DNA of 64,000 nucleotides from Eriocheir sinensis (GCF_024679095.1 NW_026111667.1:64501-128500); one strand, 5' to 3'. Positions 38,733-51,086 are shown, numbered from the stretch's first letter. The notes: generated by a model not told the origin, from the letters alone. Numbers and translations: made by a program.

Positions 38733-39630
38733 TAATTAACAGCATTGAGAACATTTTTCTTCAAATCAGGCTCAGCCTTTGAATGAACAGTGGAGGGCTT
38801 AAATTTGCCTTTGATCATAAACAACTCAAGAATAAATCTCCTCCTTCTTATTCTTATACATTACTGATCATGAATGAGCCTTATAGAAAAGCTTAAAAGC
38901 CATAATACCCAGAGGGGGGATGAACAGCATGGAAAAGATAAAAGGAAAGGAGAAAATGGAGCCAAGGAGTCACCTTAACTAACTAACTAATGGGGAGCAT
39001 ACACCATGGGGCATGATGAATCATGCACCCCTGACAGTCCCTCTAAGCAAGCCCCCACACAGTGACACTTCCCATTCAAAGCCACTTTTGGCAGGATTGA
39101 TCAACTTGCCCCAACCATGAGTTATGTGGGCACCCCCTTGGTCTCTTCCACTCAATGTTGTCACAATCATAAACAACCCTATAAGCAGGATCAACGTCTG
39201 CAAAGTGTGTCAAGTGCTCATCTAGCCACAATTGCGGTTCATGGACTGAGCTAGTAACAGGCCTTGATTCAATTTCATCGAGTAATCACTGGTTCGGAAC
39301 AAAGTTATTTCAGCAATACCCTATGATTCTGCGGAGGACGAAGGTACTTAGTACCAAAGGCATTGACACCTCTCGAAGTCACTATTTAGTGTCCATGTCT
39401 GACAGCAATATAGTAAGACAGGGAGCATAAATATTAACAATGCCTGTCAGTTAGCCTCTTTCACTAGGGCAACATATTTATAAAAAAAAGTAAATTTCTA
39501 GATTGACACCCATGGGACACTGTTGGATGAAACTATTTTTTTTTTTTTAGTAGTTTTCGGTGTGCTATGAAATAATCTGTTAACTGTTTCTCTTGCAAAT
39601 CATTAAATCACTAATAAAATGAGACTTTTC
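38733..39630. other. intergenic region upstream of HEXD
   Basis: No gene recognised. An A-run near 39480 and a T-run at 39537-39549. Confidence 0.4.
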
Positions 39631-39789
39631 AAAGCTTGTTGAACACCGCCACAGCCGCAAAATATCGCAGAGAGGTTCAACTTGCTTACTGTTTTTATAT
39701 TTCACTCACTGCACCACTCACAAAGATCATAAGTGAACAAACTAGAACAAAACCATGCAAATTAATGTTTGCCTGCTGTGCATTCCCCC

Positions 39790-39900
39790 AGTGCGCATTC
39801 GTGGTGGACAGCAGAGCGACTTATTTCAGCAAGAAGGTATTTCTCGCAGCATCCGCCACCGCCGCCACCATATCCCGTCCTGGCGCTGTATTTCCATCGC
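39790..39900 (-). repeat. dispersed repeat fragment
   Basis: The minus strand reads TGCTGAAATAAGTCGCTCTG, matching CGCAGAAATAAGTCGCTCTG at 7586-7605, with related flanks. A third copy lies near 40620. Confidence 0.6.
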
Positions 39901-40248
39901 ACCCACACCGTGCCGAATAAATTTAAGTAATTGTGGAGATTGACTCCGCGCCTCCAAAATACGATATTACGCCTCCAAACTATACTTAAGGGACAAAATA
40001 CATGTTCCTCAACCATAATATGAAAGAGCAAGTACTTAAAAGTAAAGAAAAAAGCCTAATCCTCTTCCCCTAATGATCTTGGGGGACAAGGGGGAAATCG
40101 GGTTTTTTGGGTGACAGCTCATTTGGCTCTCCAAATGTGTGAACAGACTGAACCGTGTCACCCAGCAAGCCTTCAAACAACTGGACCTTGCTTTGGTTTT
40201 AAATAATTGACCATTAACTCCAGTGACTGTCGTTAGAAAGCTTGGTAG

Positions 40249-40915
40249 AAGTTTCGGTATATGTTCAGAGAGTTGCCCATCTCACTGCAGTACTTCTCAC
40301 CCTAACCATGGGTTAGATCTCATTATTCCATGCATTTTGAACCCCTTATATATGCATCACAAATTGAGAGAAACGCTGCTACCGATTTTTAAAAAGTTTG
40401 TGTTGTTTTGAGGGCCGCTGGGTTTAGGGCCCAGGGCGTTGGAGGGTTAGCATACTACTCTCAATAATTTGGCCCATACTAGCCTGGTACGGTTAGATTA
40501 ATTATACGGTGTTCTACCTATTACAGTTGTTTCTCTAGTTTTACGAAATATTTACGGCTACCACTGTTTACGCCACCATATTTGACTACTCTGGCGACAA
40601 GTGGCGGTGCAGCCGGTGTTGCAGAAATACCTCCTCAGAAATAAGTCGCATATACATGTGGAGGGGTCCAGGGCACAGCTGTTAGGTCGAAAGTTCGGTT
40701 GGGATAGTTTAAATATGTTTCCCACCCTAAACCCTCTATGAGCTATTTTTGCGGCTGTGGCGGCAGATGGTGAAATTGCAATAAGTCACTTTTAGTAGTT
40801 TCGAAGAAAAACTATCTCCAAATGTAAAGCAAAATATTTAGGCCGAAATAAATAGCCAGTGTATCAAATTTTGAGATGGGCAACTCTCTGAACATTTACC
40901 GAAGTTTCTTGAGTA
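40249..40915. repeat. ~35-bp inverted repeat pair bounding 600 bp
   Basis: Left GTTCAGAGAGTTGCCCATCTC (about 40263-40283) and right GAGATGGGCAACTCTCTGAAC (about 40873-40893), with a further shared GAAGTTTCGGTA outward. The interior holds the dispersed fragments at 40610-40660 and 40690-40740. It could be a MITE; no target duplication could be fixed. Confidence 0.5.
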
Positions 40916-41251
40916 TTGCAGTATTAGAACGTATATTATCAAATACTAACAAGTTTATTGATGTTGAAGAGCTGTGACGGTCTAGGAGACACTACGTCCT
41001 GCAGGGTTGTGACAGGCGTTGTGGCTGGCCTGGCGCCCCTCTTCTTCTGACCTGTAATGCTTTGTATCGCTTCTTAGATCCTCCTTCTCAATACTTCTGC
41101 TGATACTTCAAACCATGCACTTCTCCTTTCTTCCCCTGGCTTTGCTTTTCTATGTCGTTTTGTTAGGTTTTCAATATTACACTTTTCTTTTCACTCCACT
41201 TTCACTGCTCGGTTCTTTTCGGTAAATTTGTAGCACTTCACCAGTCTGATT
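40916..41251. other. intergenic, dispersed repeat
   Basis: The block TGTATCGCTTCTTAG...TTTGCTTTTCTATG at 41055-41155 recurs at 44235-44400. No gene seen. Confidence 0.4.
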
Positions 41252-41442
41252 TCGACGAAACTAGTTTTTTCGATTTAAGCCTGTTTTGAATGAATATGCG
41301 TGTCATTTCTATCGCAAATCACATGTTTTTTTTTACCCCCCCCCCCTTCCAACCAAGAGACTAATGATTTGCGATAAAAAATTTAGAGCACATTCATTCA
41401 AAACAGACCGAAATCTACCAGAAAAAACTAGTTTCGTCCACA
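41252..41442. repeat. hairpin-forming inverted repeat
   Basis: Arms 41252-41322 and 41364-41440 are inverted copies sharing ACGAAACTAGTTTTTT, CTGTTTTGAATGAAT and ATCGCAAATCA. The loop of about 40 bp contains T- and C-runs. Confidence 0.75.
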
Positions 41443-41459
41443 CAGGTGCATTTAAACTA

Positions 41460-41672
41460 AACATAACCCTAACATAACCTAACCTAACCTAACCTAAAAC
41501 TAACCTAACCTAACACTAACCTAACCTAACACTAACCTAACCTAACCTAACCTAACCTAAAACTAACCTAACCTAACCTAACCTAACCTAAAACTAACCT
41601 AACCTAACACTAACCTAACCTAAAACTAACCTAACCTAACACTAACCTAACCTAAAACTAACCTAACCTAAC
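41460..41672. repeat. interstitial (CCTAA)n telomere-like array
   Basis: About 210 bp of CCTAACCTAA units with regular variants AAAACTAACC and ACACTAACC. This is the complement of TTAGG, the arthropod telomere repeat. It lies well inside the window, not at a sequence end. Confidence 0.9.
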
Positions 41673-42637
41673 GGCCTCCCTCCCTCCGTTATAAATGATT
41701 TCCGAGGGGTGTTTATGGGGATGAATTTACTCAGAATGCGGAGCTCTTTCTAATGGTCAGGGTAAGAAAAGCCATCTCTAGACTGGTGTACTCCTACAAT
41801 AATACCTTCTTTTCTTCCCAACAGCATTCCAAGAAAACTTGTGTAAGGTATTAATTTCACTGCTTCCTCCTTACCAGTCCACTCCGTAGGCGTGGAATTG
41901 CCTTTGTAACGGCTCCCACTTATGTCTTATTCTTGATTCTTGATTGTTGATTTGGCGTTGTTGATGTACAGCTATATAGTCCTAACACGGTGCTTATTCC
42001 TCCGTCTTCTTCCTCCACTCTGCTATGCCACTCCTCTTTCCCAATGATCTCCACTACAGATGCTAATAGCCTATCCAGTCCAGTAGTAGGCGTGGGATTG
42101 CCTTTGTAACGGCTCCCACTTATGTTCTATTCTTGATTCTTGGGGCTAGTTAGGCTGTGTCCTCCCTCTCCTCGCTCAGCTGTGTGTGTTGTGGGGCGCC
42201 AGCTGGTCGGCCCTTACACGCGTTAACAGATTGTCGTACTTGGCACATTTAAATGGCGGTTTCTGACCCAAAACTGTCACAACCACACAAACAGCAGATA
42301 TCTAGTCATACTCATTATTAAATTCGTTAATAATTGATGTTTTTTGCGAGTTTATAGCATAACCCTACGTTCCTAGAGCTGACCTGATTATCGAATTTTG
42401 GAATGGTTTGTCGCACATCGGAGGACGCTGCCCTGACGCGCTGCCCTCTCCCCGTCACGCCGCAGGGACTCCACACGCGTGCCAGCCAGCAACATGGTTT
42501 GATATTTTAACGTGTATTGGAAAATATAGGATATGTTCATACAATAGTCCGGGCACTTTCTATCTGCTGGAGTCACCATTGTAAAAACCTGAGAGTAGAA
42601 TTATATAGTGTAGCCATGAGCCTGTGGTGGGTAAAAC
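41673..42637. other. intergenic, with ~200-bp spaced duplication
   Basis: The block GGCGTGGAATTGCCTTTGTAACGGC at 41875-41945 is repeated at 42076-42143, spacing about 201. No gene seen. Confidence 0.55.
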
Positions 42638-42964
42638 CCCAGTCACACATTCACGACAATGACTCCCGACATCAGACCACGCGCTGCCAGTTTTGGAATT
42701 TCGCGCTGCCAGACGTACGTAACGACCATCGTAAGTCCATCTCCTTGAGTGCCGACCATAGCCGATGTCGAAACGACGTTAATTGTTACGACGTCGTTGA
42801 GATGACATCCGACGGCCGTAGCTTATTCGCGACGGGTGACAGATATCGGGGAGGGCCCCGATTGTTTTGAAAATGTCCAAAACTGTCGGCGTGCGGCCCG
42901 ACGGTGGGAGGCGTGGTCTGAGTCGGGAGAGCGCCGGGAGATGGTCGTGAATGTGTGACTCGGG
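42638..42964. mobile_element. TIR-bearing MITE
   Basis: About 327 bp. Left AGTCACACATTCACGAC (from 42641) and its inverse GTCGTGAATGTGTGACT at the right end. Inverted similarity continues through TCAGACCACGC. GC-rich interior, no transposase. It lies beside the SINE-like motif GAGCCTGTGGTGGGTAAAA. Confidence 0.75.
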
Positions 42965-43956
42965 CTTAAGAACCACTGATCCAGCGACAGGAGCACACAC
43001 ACGCTGAACAATCATGGTTGGATGCCAAAACAGAGATTTTTAAAGACAATGAAAAATACTCAGAAAAGATGCTGCTGATATGTCTGTGAAATTCATAAAA
43101 TTAATGAGGATCTCAATATGATTCTTTTTTTATTTTGACGTATTGTTTAGCATATATTGTCCTATGATAATGTATTTTTAACTTTGATATATGCTTAGGA
43201 TATTTTATAGTTATGTTTTGATGGTTTTCATTGCTGCCTTATAATAATAAAACCTTTAATCAGCACCTTTCAGCTTGTTTTTCATTATCCTGCAGTATAA
43301 GCTAGGTTCCTGTAATGAGGTAGACCGCAAGCTATAAAGCAGAAATTAACGGCCGCGTAGATCGACCGCATACTAATTTTAAAGTACTGTACGTAGCACC
43401 GATCTTATGATGGTAAGCTTCATATCTCAGAAGGCTTATGCCACCTTAAAATTAATTTGGAAAGCGGTTAACAAAAGAAAAAAAACGTTTAATACATCTC
43501 ATAAAGCCTCCCTTCGGCTAAACAAATAAGGCACGTACGCTAACCACTACATCACGGAGGAGGAGTTGAGGCAAGAATGCGAGTATGGTAGATTATTTAG
43601 TTTAAGATTTATTGGTTGACATGAATGACCACGATATTGCCCTAATTTAAAGCTATTGCCGCGAGTTGGAAAGGAGGTTGCGTCATAGCACAGCATCCCT
43701 CGGTCGCCGCGTTGCCAGAAGTTGTCGTACTCAAGGCCGTGGTCGTATTCAGCACATTGTTTTGGCCGATCTCTGACTCAAAGGTGTCGCACGGTCGCAC
43801 CTTCACTAAAGAGAGATCACGAGGAGGAGGACTTAGTAAGCAATATAAGGGGATACAGGTCAAAAAGAAAAAGAGGAGGAAGAAGAAGAAGCCACTCGGT
43901 CACCCCTGCAAGTGGCGCTCCAGTCCCAGACAGACTGCCAGAGTGCCAGTGCCGGT
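42965..43956. other. upstream region of the ABCC gene
   Basis: No core promoter motif can be assigned. Purine-rich GAAGAAGAAG at 43870-43895 is probably 5' untranslated. Open frames here lack domains. Confidence 0.4.
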
Positions 43957-44004
43957 ATGGCTGCGGATGTAGAAGGATGGTCATTCTGCGGCTCCCGTCT
44001 GTGG
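43957..44004 (+). CDS. ABCC1: ABCC exon 1 (start)
   Basis: ATG at 43957, donor GTGAGT at 44005, 16 codons. The phase fits exon 2 and the N-terminus resembles MRP1, which decided this start. Confidence 0.82.
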
Positions 44005-45824
44005 GTGAGTAATCACTTGACTCAATTTTAAAAATTTGCCTTGTTTCTTGCACACAGTTCAAGGCCCGGGTGATGTCCGTAAGTTGTATCGTTGGCTGGT
44101 AGGTGGACTACCTATTTATAGTGTTTCCAAACCTGCTGAGCTAATTTTTTCCAGCTAAGGCAGCGAGTTAATAATGTTCGGCGAATTAGTATCGTTCACT
44201 GAATTATTATTCCCTGTTCTTTTGAGTTGTTCCGCTGTGTATCGCTTCTTACTAGTTCTTAGGTCCTACTTGGTACTTCTTTACACTCAGATACTCATTA
44301 TACGCACTCTTATTACTTCACTGTGTACACTTTTATACTTCACCCTGCACTGATCGAGGTCAGTCTGTTCACTTTGCTTCCACTGCTTTGCTTTTCTATG
44401 CAGTCGTTTCTACGGGAGGGCAGTCATCCAGCATCTCCAGTCACCCGTGATGTCAAAAAGCACACGTGCAAGCATGATGTAATAACATGATGATATCATG
44501 TCCGCCAAAACGTTTTCTTGCTCTACGTACGTTTCCTGTTGACTTTTCACTTCTGTAGACCTCTCAACACTTATTTGTATATTTTCTATGGTGTTTACAC
44601 TGTAATCTTCCTTCCCATCCCTTTCCTTTCCCTTCGTTCCAGCTTTCAGCCAAGTATGTCGTCATGTCTCTATCTCCCGTGTGCCCCAGCAGTTCTTCCT
44701 CGCTGACAGTTCACATTGACAACGCTTCACGTCAGCCCAATTTACTGTTGATATGTAATGCAACTTTGACATGACCTAACCTAACCTGCCACCACTTAGG
44801 TTTTCCCCAACCAAACCCCATGTAGTCTGACCCAGCAATCTGCATCCTCTTGGTGAAACTGACTTGCTACGGTGCAGGATTATGTTGCACTTGTCATGTA
44901 GATGCAGTCCATATTTCATATATTCTGTAATTATGTAACTATGGAGTGCTTGATTTCTTCATGGCTGATTCATTTGGCCCTGCTAATCAAGAACGAAAAA
45001 CTAGTTTGTAGTCAAAATCACATGAATAAGGTGATGAAAATAACTGAGGCTGTGCCTCAAAACCTCCCTTCCGCACTTTGTAACCTTTATAGTGACTAAT
45101 TGGTAATTATGAAGAATCACTCAAACCTCCACCATTACCCCCTGCTATAGGTATGGTACCCTTACTGAGGTCTCATAATTTCCCTTACTTTTCTAGTTTC
45201 ACTGGAGTGTTCTACACAGTGTCCACAAAGTGATGTTATGAAACAAAAAGATATTGTTTCTGGCCACTCCAACCAACTCATATTATCTGGTAGTGGGTGG
45301 TAGAGAGAAATCACTCTTGACCCTCTCCACCTTGACCAAATGATTGCTAAATAACACATAAAGTTTGTTAATACATTTATTACCATCCCCTTAAATTGTA
45401 TAAAATTCCATTGCTACACTGCTTCTTCTAAGTATATATTCAATACTTGTCATCCTGCTGACTTTCTCACTGCTTCTCCAAAGTAGGATTTCACACAGCT
45501 CCCTCACACTGATATGTTATTTATGACTGATTGCTTCCACCAAACAGTCTTAGATCTTTTTCTTTCCAGGATGCTAACCTCACCTGGTATGCAGACACGC
45601 CCCAGTTTCCACGATGCTTTGAGAGGACAGTATTGGCATGGGTTCCATGCGTCTTCCTATGGGTGCTGGCACCAGTTGAGACCCATTTCATTATCCGGAG
45701 CCATGATAGAGATGTGCCTTGGTCTTGGGTTAATGTCTCTAAATTGGTGAGTTGATGTAACCAGCAATAACCATAACAGCAAAGGAGGGGACTGGTGATA
45801 CTAGGGCATGCACACACACATACA

Positions 45825-45858
<34 letters not shown>

Positions 45859-48800
45859 AATAACTTTTTTTCTGGATCTGCTACTGTTTTATGTTTGGGT
45901 TGTCACCGATAGGCGACCGTGGTGTAACGGTTAGCACGTCCGCCCGGCAAGCGGAAGGTCCTGAGTTCGATCCCCGGGCGGTGGCAGCCTTTTCTGGTGA
46001 ACCCCCTACCACCCCAACGTGGCGCAGTGAGTAGGATCCAGAGCAGCGATACACATTCCCCGGACTGGCCTTGCAGGGGGGCCTTAGGGGGAGATGTGTG
46101 GGTTCTCACCGAGAGGCGACCGTGGTGTAACAGTTAGCACGTCCGCCCGGCATGCAGAAGGTCCCAGGTTCAATCCCCGGGCGGTGCCTGCCTTTTCTGG
46201 TGAACCCCCTACCACCCCAACATGGCGCAGTGAGTAGGATCCAGAGCAGCGATACACATTCCCGGACTGGCCTTGCAGGGGGGCCTTAGGGGGAGATGTA
46301 TGGGTTCTCACCGAGAGGCGACCATGTTGTAACAGTTAGCACGTCTGCCCGGCATGCAGAAGGTCCCGGGTTCAATCCCCGGGTGGTGCCTGCCTTTTCT
46401 GATGAACCCCCTACCACCCCAACATTTTGTATATTTCTGCTTGGTGAAATAATTATTTTTTTATTTATTCGCCATGTGTTCAGCGATTATAGTAGTTCAA
46501 ACATAATTATTTTGCAGGCTGGGTCATTAGTGCTCCTGATGCTGCAGCTGATTGACTTTTTTCATGCCCTTTACCAATGGATGGTTGGGGAACCTGTTTA
46601 TGGGGTGCATTTTGTGACTCCTGCTTTTCTCTTTGTCTCCTTGGTGAGTATTGGCCAAAATTCCCAGTTTATGAGCCAACATGAGTATCAGAGGCCTGCA
46701 CAGTGATCTAAAACCTGAAATATGATTTATATCATTAAGTTGCAAAAGAAATATAAGATGCAGTAAAACTTAAGGTAAAATATTAGATAGCATAATGGCA
46801 AAAAAAAATCAAAATCACCAGATATTTTTTTGTATTATTTGGAAATAAGGCACACTTTTGAAAGACTAATAACAGTTTTTTATGTAAATAGCTCGGACAC
46901 TGGCATCAGAATAAAATTGCTGTATAGTTTGGTGTAAAAGACTCTTAGATGCCTCATGCATTCTATACGTAATCTTTGCCATAATTTCCTCAAACTGAAA
47001 GATTACAGTGAATTAACTAAAAAATAATTGTAAAAACATTTTTAAGTGATATAGTTTATGTCCTAGTAATAGTGAGCATGTCAACATTACAGGGAAATTA
47101 TTCGATTACTTTATCCATAAGGAATTAACACTCCTTTTTATTCAGTTTTTGCAGTTTTCACTGGTGATAGTTGAAAGAAAAAGAGGTTTCCAGAGTTCAG
47201 GCTACCTCTTCCTCTTTTGGGTGTTGGCTGTAGCGTGTTTTTTGCCAGAGTTTCTGTCTCACATCTATGCAGGTCCGCACCAGGTCAGTATATAGAATTT
47301 TCATCATTTTCATATATTATTGGGTTTATTACAATGTAGATCTTAAGTAATCTTAAATAAATTTTATATCTGTTACAAGAGCATTTGTGGAATGAGAAAT
47401 TACCATTACAAATAAGTGATGTTGAAAGTAATATAGGAGTCTAAAATTTATCCAGTTGCTCTTTTCTGTAATAAGCAACAACAATTCAGTGTTTAAATCT
47501 AAAATATCTGCAAGGGGAACATCATGGAAGAGTGGGACACACTGATAGTGTCCAGATAAAAGTTAGGGCTGTAGAATCCAAACCCTTACAGTTAGGCATA
47601 TATAGCTGTGATGGCTGGTATGATAGCCAATGTGGTCCTTTTCCAATGTGTTATAGCATAACCACCCAACTCACTGCTGCCAGTGCTGCTGATGCAGCCT
47701 TCTGCTGGGGTAGGACAGGCTCTCATGCCTGTAAAACACCTTGTCAGCATATATTTATTTTCTTTCGCATAACCTCACTAAGCAAATCAACTAGTGAGCA
47801 TGACACTGTAAATTCATGTACTCGTCAGTACTTTAGGACTACTCTTTTTATGATTGAGAAATCTATGTATTTATATATAAAACACGGTGTCTTTATAAGT
47901 AAGCAATCAACAAGCTAGAATTACTGATAATAGTTAAGCTCATTCCAAGGGGGATATTTCCATATTAAACACTTGTCCTGGTAGGCTGAGTTTTGGGAAA
48001 AGGACCACATTGGCTATCATACCAGCCATCACAGCTATATATGCCTAACTGTAATTTGTATCTCTGTTAGAGAAAGCTGTCTTTTCTCTGAGAAATATAT
48101 ACAGTTTTTCACAGCAGTTGATTCTGTTGTGGCTTGACTTTTCACAAGTAAGATATGGAGCATCAACATCTAAAGGAAGAGGGTTTCAGTTCTCTAATAA
48201 TTTAAACTAAGAAATTTTTGTTTGGCATCAGTAACAGTACAGAGATGGGCAATCTTGATGGCTTATCACTTAGTTCAAACAGCAGAAATAAAGGTAAACA
48301 GTATTTGTATATTTAACTGTCCCTCTTATCTATTTGTTCGTTTGACTGTTCATAGACTACTGGAATCTTGTACATTCAACACCTAAAATATGAAATATTT
48401 TAACACTTTTGTCTCACTGTTCTAACAAATAGAATTGAGTTAGATTGAGCTTTCCAAGTCCTAAGAGATGCTACACATTTGTCACCAGACACACTAGTCA
48501 CTATGTGACAGAAAATGTTGAAACCTGTCTTAAAATAGTTTAACTATCAGGGTTAGCTTGAGTATGGGGAATGGGTTGGGTAACAACTGTTCACTTGTTT
48601 ATTTAGATTATGATCAACCACTCCTGTAGAGTGGATATAGATTCCCTCACCCTTTCATTTACCTGATTGCTTTACAGGTTCTTATTATTTACCACTGAGT
48701 AATATTACAGGAGGGTGAAGGAGTGAGCTTTGGTACATTCATGGTGTTCTACCCTCTCACTGTGTTGATGCTTGTGTTCAACTGTTTTGGGGATGCTCCG

Positions 48801-49214
48801 CCACGCTATGTTCATTACCCACAGAGCCAGGTAATTATGATCTGCCAGTTTGGAGGAACAATTAAATTATGATTATATTAATGACTCAAATCAATATCAA
48901 TAATTATATATAAGAATTCATACAAATTCATTCATATGCACAGAGTTTTAAATTGTAAGACAAAAAAGCTATTTTTTCTTATGAAGATCTTTATTGTCAT
49001 TCACAAATTCTTTCTACCAGAAAAGCTGCCCTGAAACTGGTGCATCCTTCCTCAGTAAACTTACATTTTCATGGATGGACTCCCTCATTTGGAAGGGGTA
49101 CAAACAGCCTTTGGAAAATTCTGATCTCTGGGATCTCTCCTATGAAAATTCTTCCAGCACAATTGTAGCAAACTGGAATAAAAACTGGAAGAAAGTCTCA
49201 GCTAAATCCTACAG
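43957..49214 (+). CDS. ABCC1: ABCC-family transporter (MRP1-like), first six coding exons, partial
   Basis: ATP-driven plasma-membrane efflux pump of the long ABCC type, which exports glutathione and other conjugates. Exons: 43957-44004, 45570-45746, 46518-46643, 47155-47283, 48711-48830, 49021-49214. The first five are multiples of three; the last ends in phase 2. The start MAADVEGWSFCGSRLW joins DANLTWYADTPQFPRCFE, matching the short extracellular N-terminus of MRP1. TMD0 hydrophobic segments include VLAWVPCVFLWVLAP, SLVLLMLQLIDFFHALY, FVTPAFLFVSL, YLFLFWVLAVACF and TFMVFYPLTVLMLVF. L0 starts SCPETGASFLSKLTFSWMD and QPLENSDLWDLS, as in MRPs. About 264 residues are present. TMD1, NBD1, TMD2 and NBD2 must lie beyond the LINE-filled region or outside the window. 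ABCC2 or ABCC3 identity cannot be excluded. Confidence 0.9.
44005..45569. other. ABCC intron 1
   Basis: Contains the dispersed block at 44235-44400 shared with 41055-41155. No further exon recognised. Confidence 0.5.
45570..45746 (+). CDS. ABCC1: ABCC exon 2
   Basis: TTTCCAG acceptor, GTGAGT donor, 59 codons. Conserved CFERTVLAWVPC and SHDRD. Confidence 0.93.
45810..45856. repeat. (CA)n microsatellite in ABCC intron 2
   Basis: CA array with two interruptions. Confidence 0.95.
45912..46430 (+). mobile_element. tandem array of three tRNA-derived SINE units
   Basis: Units begin GGCGACCGTGGTGTAAC at 45912, GGCGACCGTGGTGTAACAGT at 46115 and a variant at 46317 (spacings 203 and 202). Each head folds as a tRNA-like cloverleaf: D-arm GTGGTGTAACGGTTAGCAC, anticodon stem TCCGC/GCGGA with loop CCGGCAA, T-arm GGTTCAATCCCCGG. 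The body contains GTGAACCCCCTACCACCCC and GGCCTTAGGGGGAGATG. Unit 3 is truncated after CACCCCAACAT. Confidence 0.85.
46518..46643 (+). CDS. ABCC1: ABCC exon 3
   Basis: TTTGCAG acceptor, GTGAGT donor, 42 codons. Two TMD0 helices around QLIDFFHALYQW. Confidence 0.92.
46644..47154. other. ABCC intron 3
   Basis: AT-rich. Nothing recognised. Confidence 0.4.
47155..47283 (+). CDS. ABCC1: ABCC exon 4
   Basis: TTTGCAG acceptor, GTCAGT donor, 43 codons. Contains VERKRGFQSSGYLFLFW, typical of MRP TMD0. Confidence 0.93.
47589..48051. mobile_element. Tc1/mariner-type MITE with 56-bp perfect TIRs
   Basis: 463 bp in ABCC intron 4. The left arm starts CAGTTAGGCATATATAGC and the right arm is its exact inverse over 56 bp, ending in CTG. 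TA flanks both ends (47587-47588, 48052-48053). No transposase frame. The open frame 47532-47918 is a by-product of the TIR and has no domain. Confidence 0.88.
48054..48710. other. ABCC intron 4, distal part
   Basis: Nothing recognised. Confidence 0.4.
48711..48830 (+). CDS. ABCC1: ABCC exon 5
   Basis: ATTACAG acceptor, GTAATT donor, 40 codons. Fifth TMD0 helix FYPLTVLMLVFNCFGD. Confidence 0.9.
49021..49214 (+). CDS. ABCC1: ABCC exon 6
   Basis: CTACCAG acceptor, GTGAGC donor, 194 bp. L0 linker and entry to TMD1: CPETGASFLSKLTFSWMD, GYKQPLENSDLWDL. Confidence 0.93.
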
Positions 49215-49993
<779 letters not shown>

Positions 49994-50996
49994 CAGTTGT
50001 CCCTCAAATAGTACGGGGGTTAGGGACCCAGGGCTATTCAAAAATCCGTATAAAATTAGTGCCCCTCTTAGAAACACTCCCTGGGCTGTGTTTGAGAGAG
50101 GGAATCGGGACTCTCGGAACGTCCCGAGTGCTCTCGGATGTGTGATGCGGCACCACGGGTTGCCAACTTGGCATGTCCGCTGGCTTCCGGCTTTGAGAGG
50201 TGGAGCGCCTTCGTGCTGTGATGACGTCATCAGCAAACATGGCGGCGCAAACAAACACATATACATAAGAACATAAGAACGTAGAAGTCTGCAAGAGGCC
50301 AGTAGGCCTGTACAAGGCAGCTCCTTAAGTAAGCTCCGTAAGTGTTTCCATTGCATTCAACCTCTCTGTGCCACCATAACCACTGCAGCTTCCTTTTTAT
50401 CTTCTGTTGTAAGGAATTCGTCAGCCTGGACAGCTAGTAATCCATATTAAACGTCGCCAGGAAGATCAGCGTCGCCATTTTGCTGCGAGTGAGACACCGT
50501 TACCATAACAACGACGAGGCTTAGTAAAAGGACGGCCTTTATTTCCACTCTTGCAGCACTTGGAGCACTGGCAGTTACTGCGGCAAGAATTTCTTTTACA
50601 CTATGATTTTCAGGGTGTTGGCCCTGAGGGAGTAGGCCGTTTCAAAGGCTGTAGTTGGGACCGAAAGGGACAACTACCTCCCGAACCAAGACCAAGACCA
50701 AGATGATAGATACAGCGAACACTGCTCTCATTCACGTGGTATGCTCTTCCTACGGCAACGTAACTCATCCCAAAACGTAACTTCTCTGAAATCTGAATTC
50801 TTCTGCAAGGTGAACACCTATCTTGAATGCTTTGGGGTGCTTTCAGGAGGTGTTTTGGTAGAACAGTGTTGCCACTCACGCCATTGCCACTTGGTGCGAT
50901 GAATGGAAAATTTAAAAATCCTAAAAAAAATTCTTCCATAACAATCCGTATAAAACCGAAACCGTTCTATTGGAAACCGTACTATTTGAGGGACGA

Positions 50997-50999
<3 letters not shown>
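49994..50999 (-). mobile_element. Tigger/pogo-like Tc1/mariner element in an AT array
   Basis: 1006 bp between TA dinucleotides. TIRs: left CAGTTGTCCCTCAAATAGTA, right the inverse of CAGTCGTCCCTCAAATAGTA. The minus-strand frame 50939-50610 contains EKLRFGMSYVAVGRAYHVNE followed by SSVRCI, the helix-turn-helix of CENP-B/Tigger transposases. The DDE core is absent. A CR1 tail fragment is nested at 50263-50345. Confidence 0.85.
50263..50345 (-). repeat. CR1-type LINE 3' tail fragment
   Basis: ATAAGAACATAAGAACGTAG, then GTCTGCAAGAGGCCAGTAGG matches the 3' end of the LINE at 56817 nearly base for base. Only about 80 bp. Confidence 0.8.

Positions 51000-51084
<85 letters not shown>
51000..51084. 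repeat. (AT)n microsatellite
   Basis: Right continuation of the array interrupted by the Tigger-like element. It abuts LINE copy 1. Confidence 0.97.

Positions 51085-51086
<2 letters not shown>

Noticed and set aside
43712..44012. Longer upstream starts for the ABCC protein
   Set aside because: Frames through 43712-43956 read Lys/Arg-rich sequence without resemblance to any ABCC N-terminus; the ATG at 43957 gives an MRP1-like start.
45912..46430. Cluster of functional tRNA genes
   Set aside because: The heads are tRNA-like, but each continues into a conserved non-tRNA body, position 33 is C rather than T, and stems carry mismatches in units 2 and 3. A SINE array is the better reading.
47532..47918. 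128-codon plus-strand frame in ABCC intron 4
   Set aside because: Starts in and runs through a non-coding MITE arm; no ABCC similarity.
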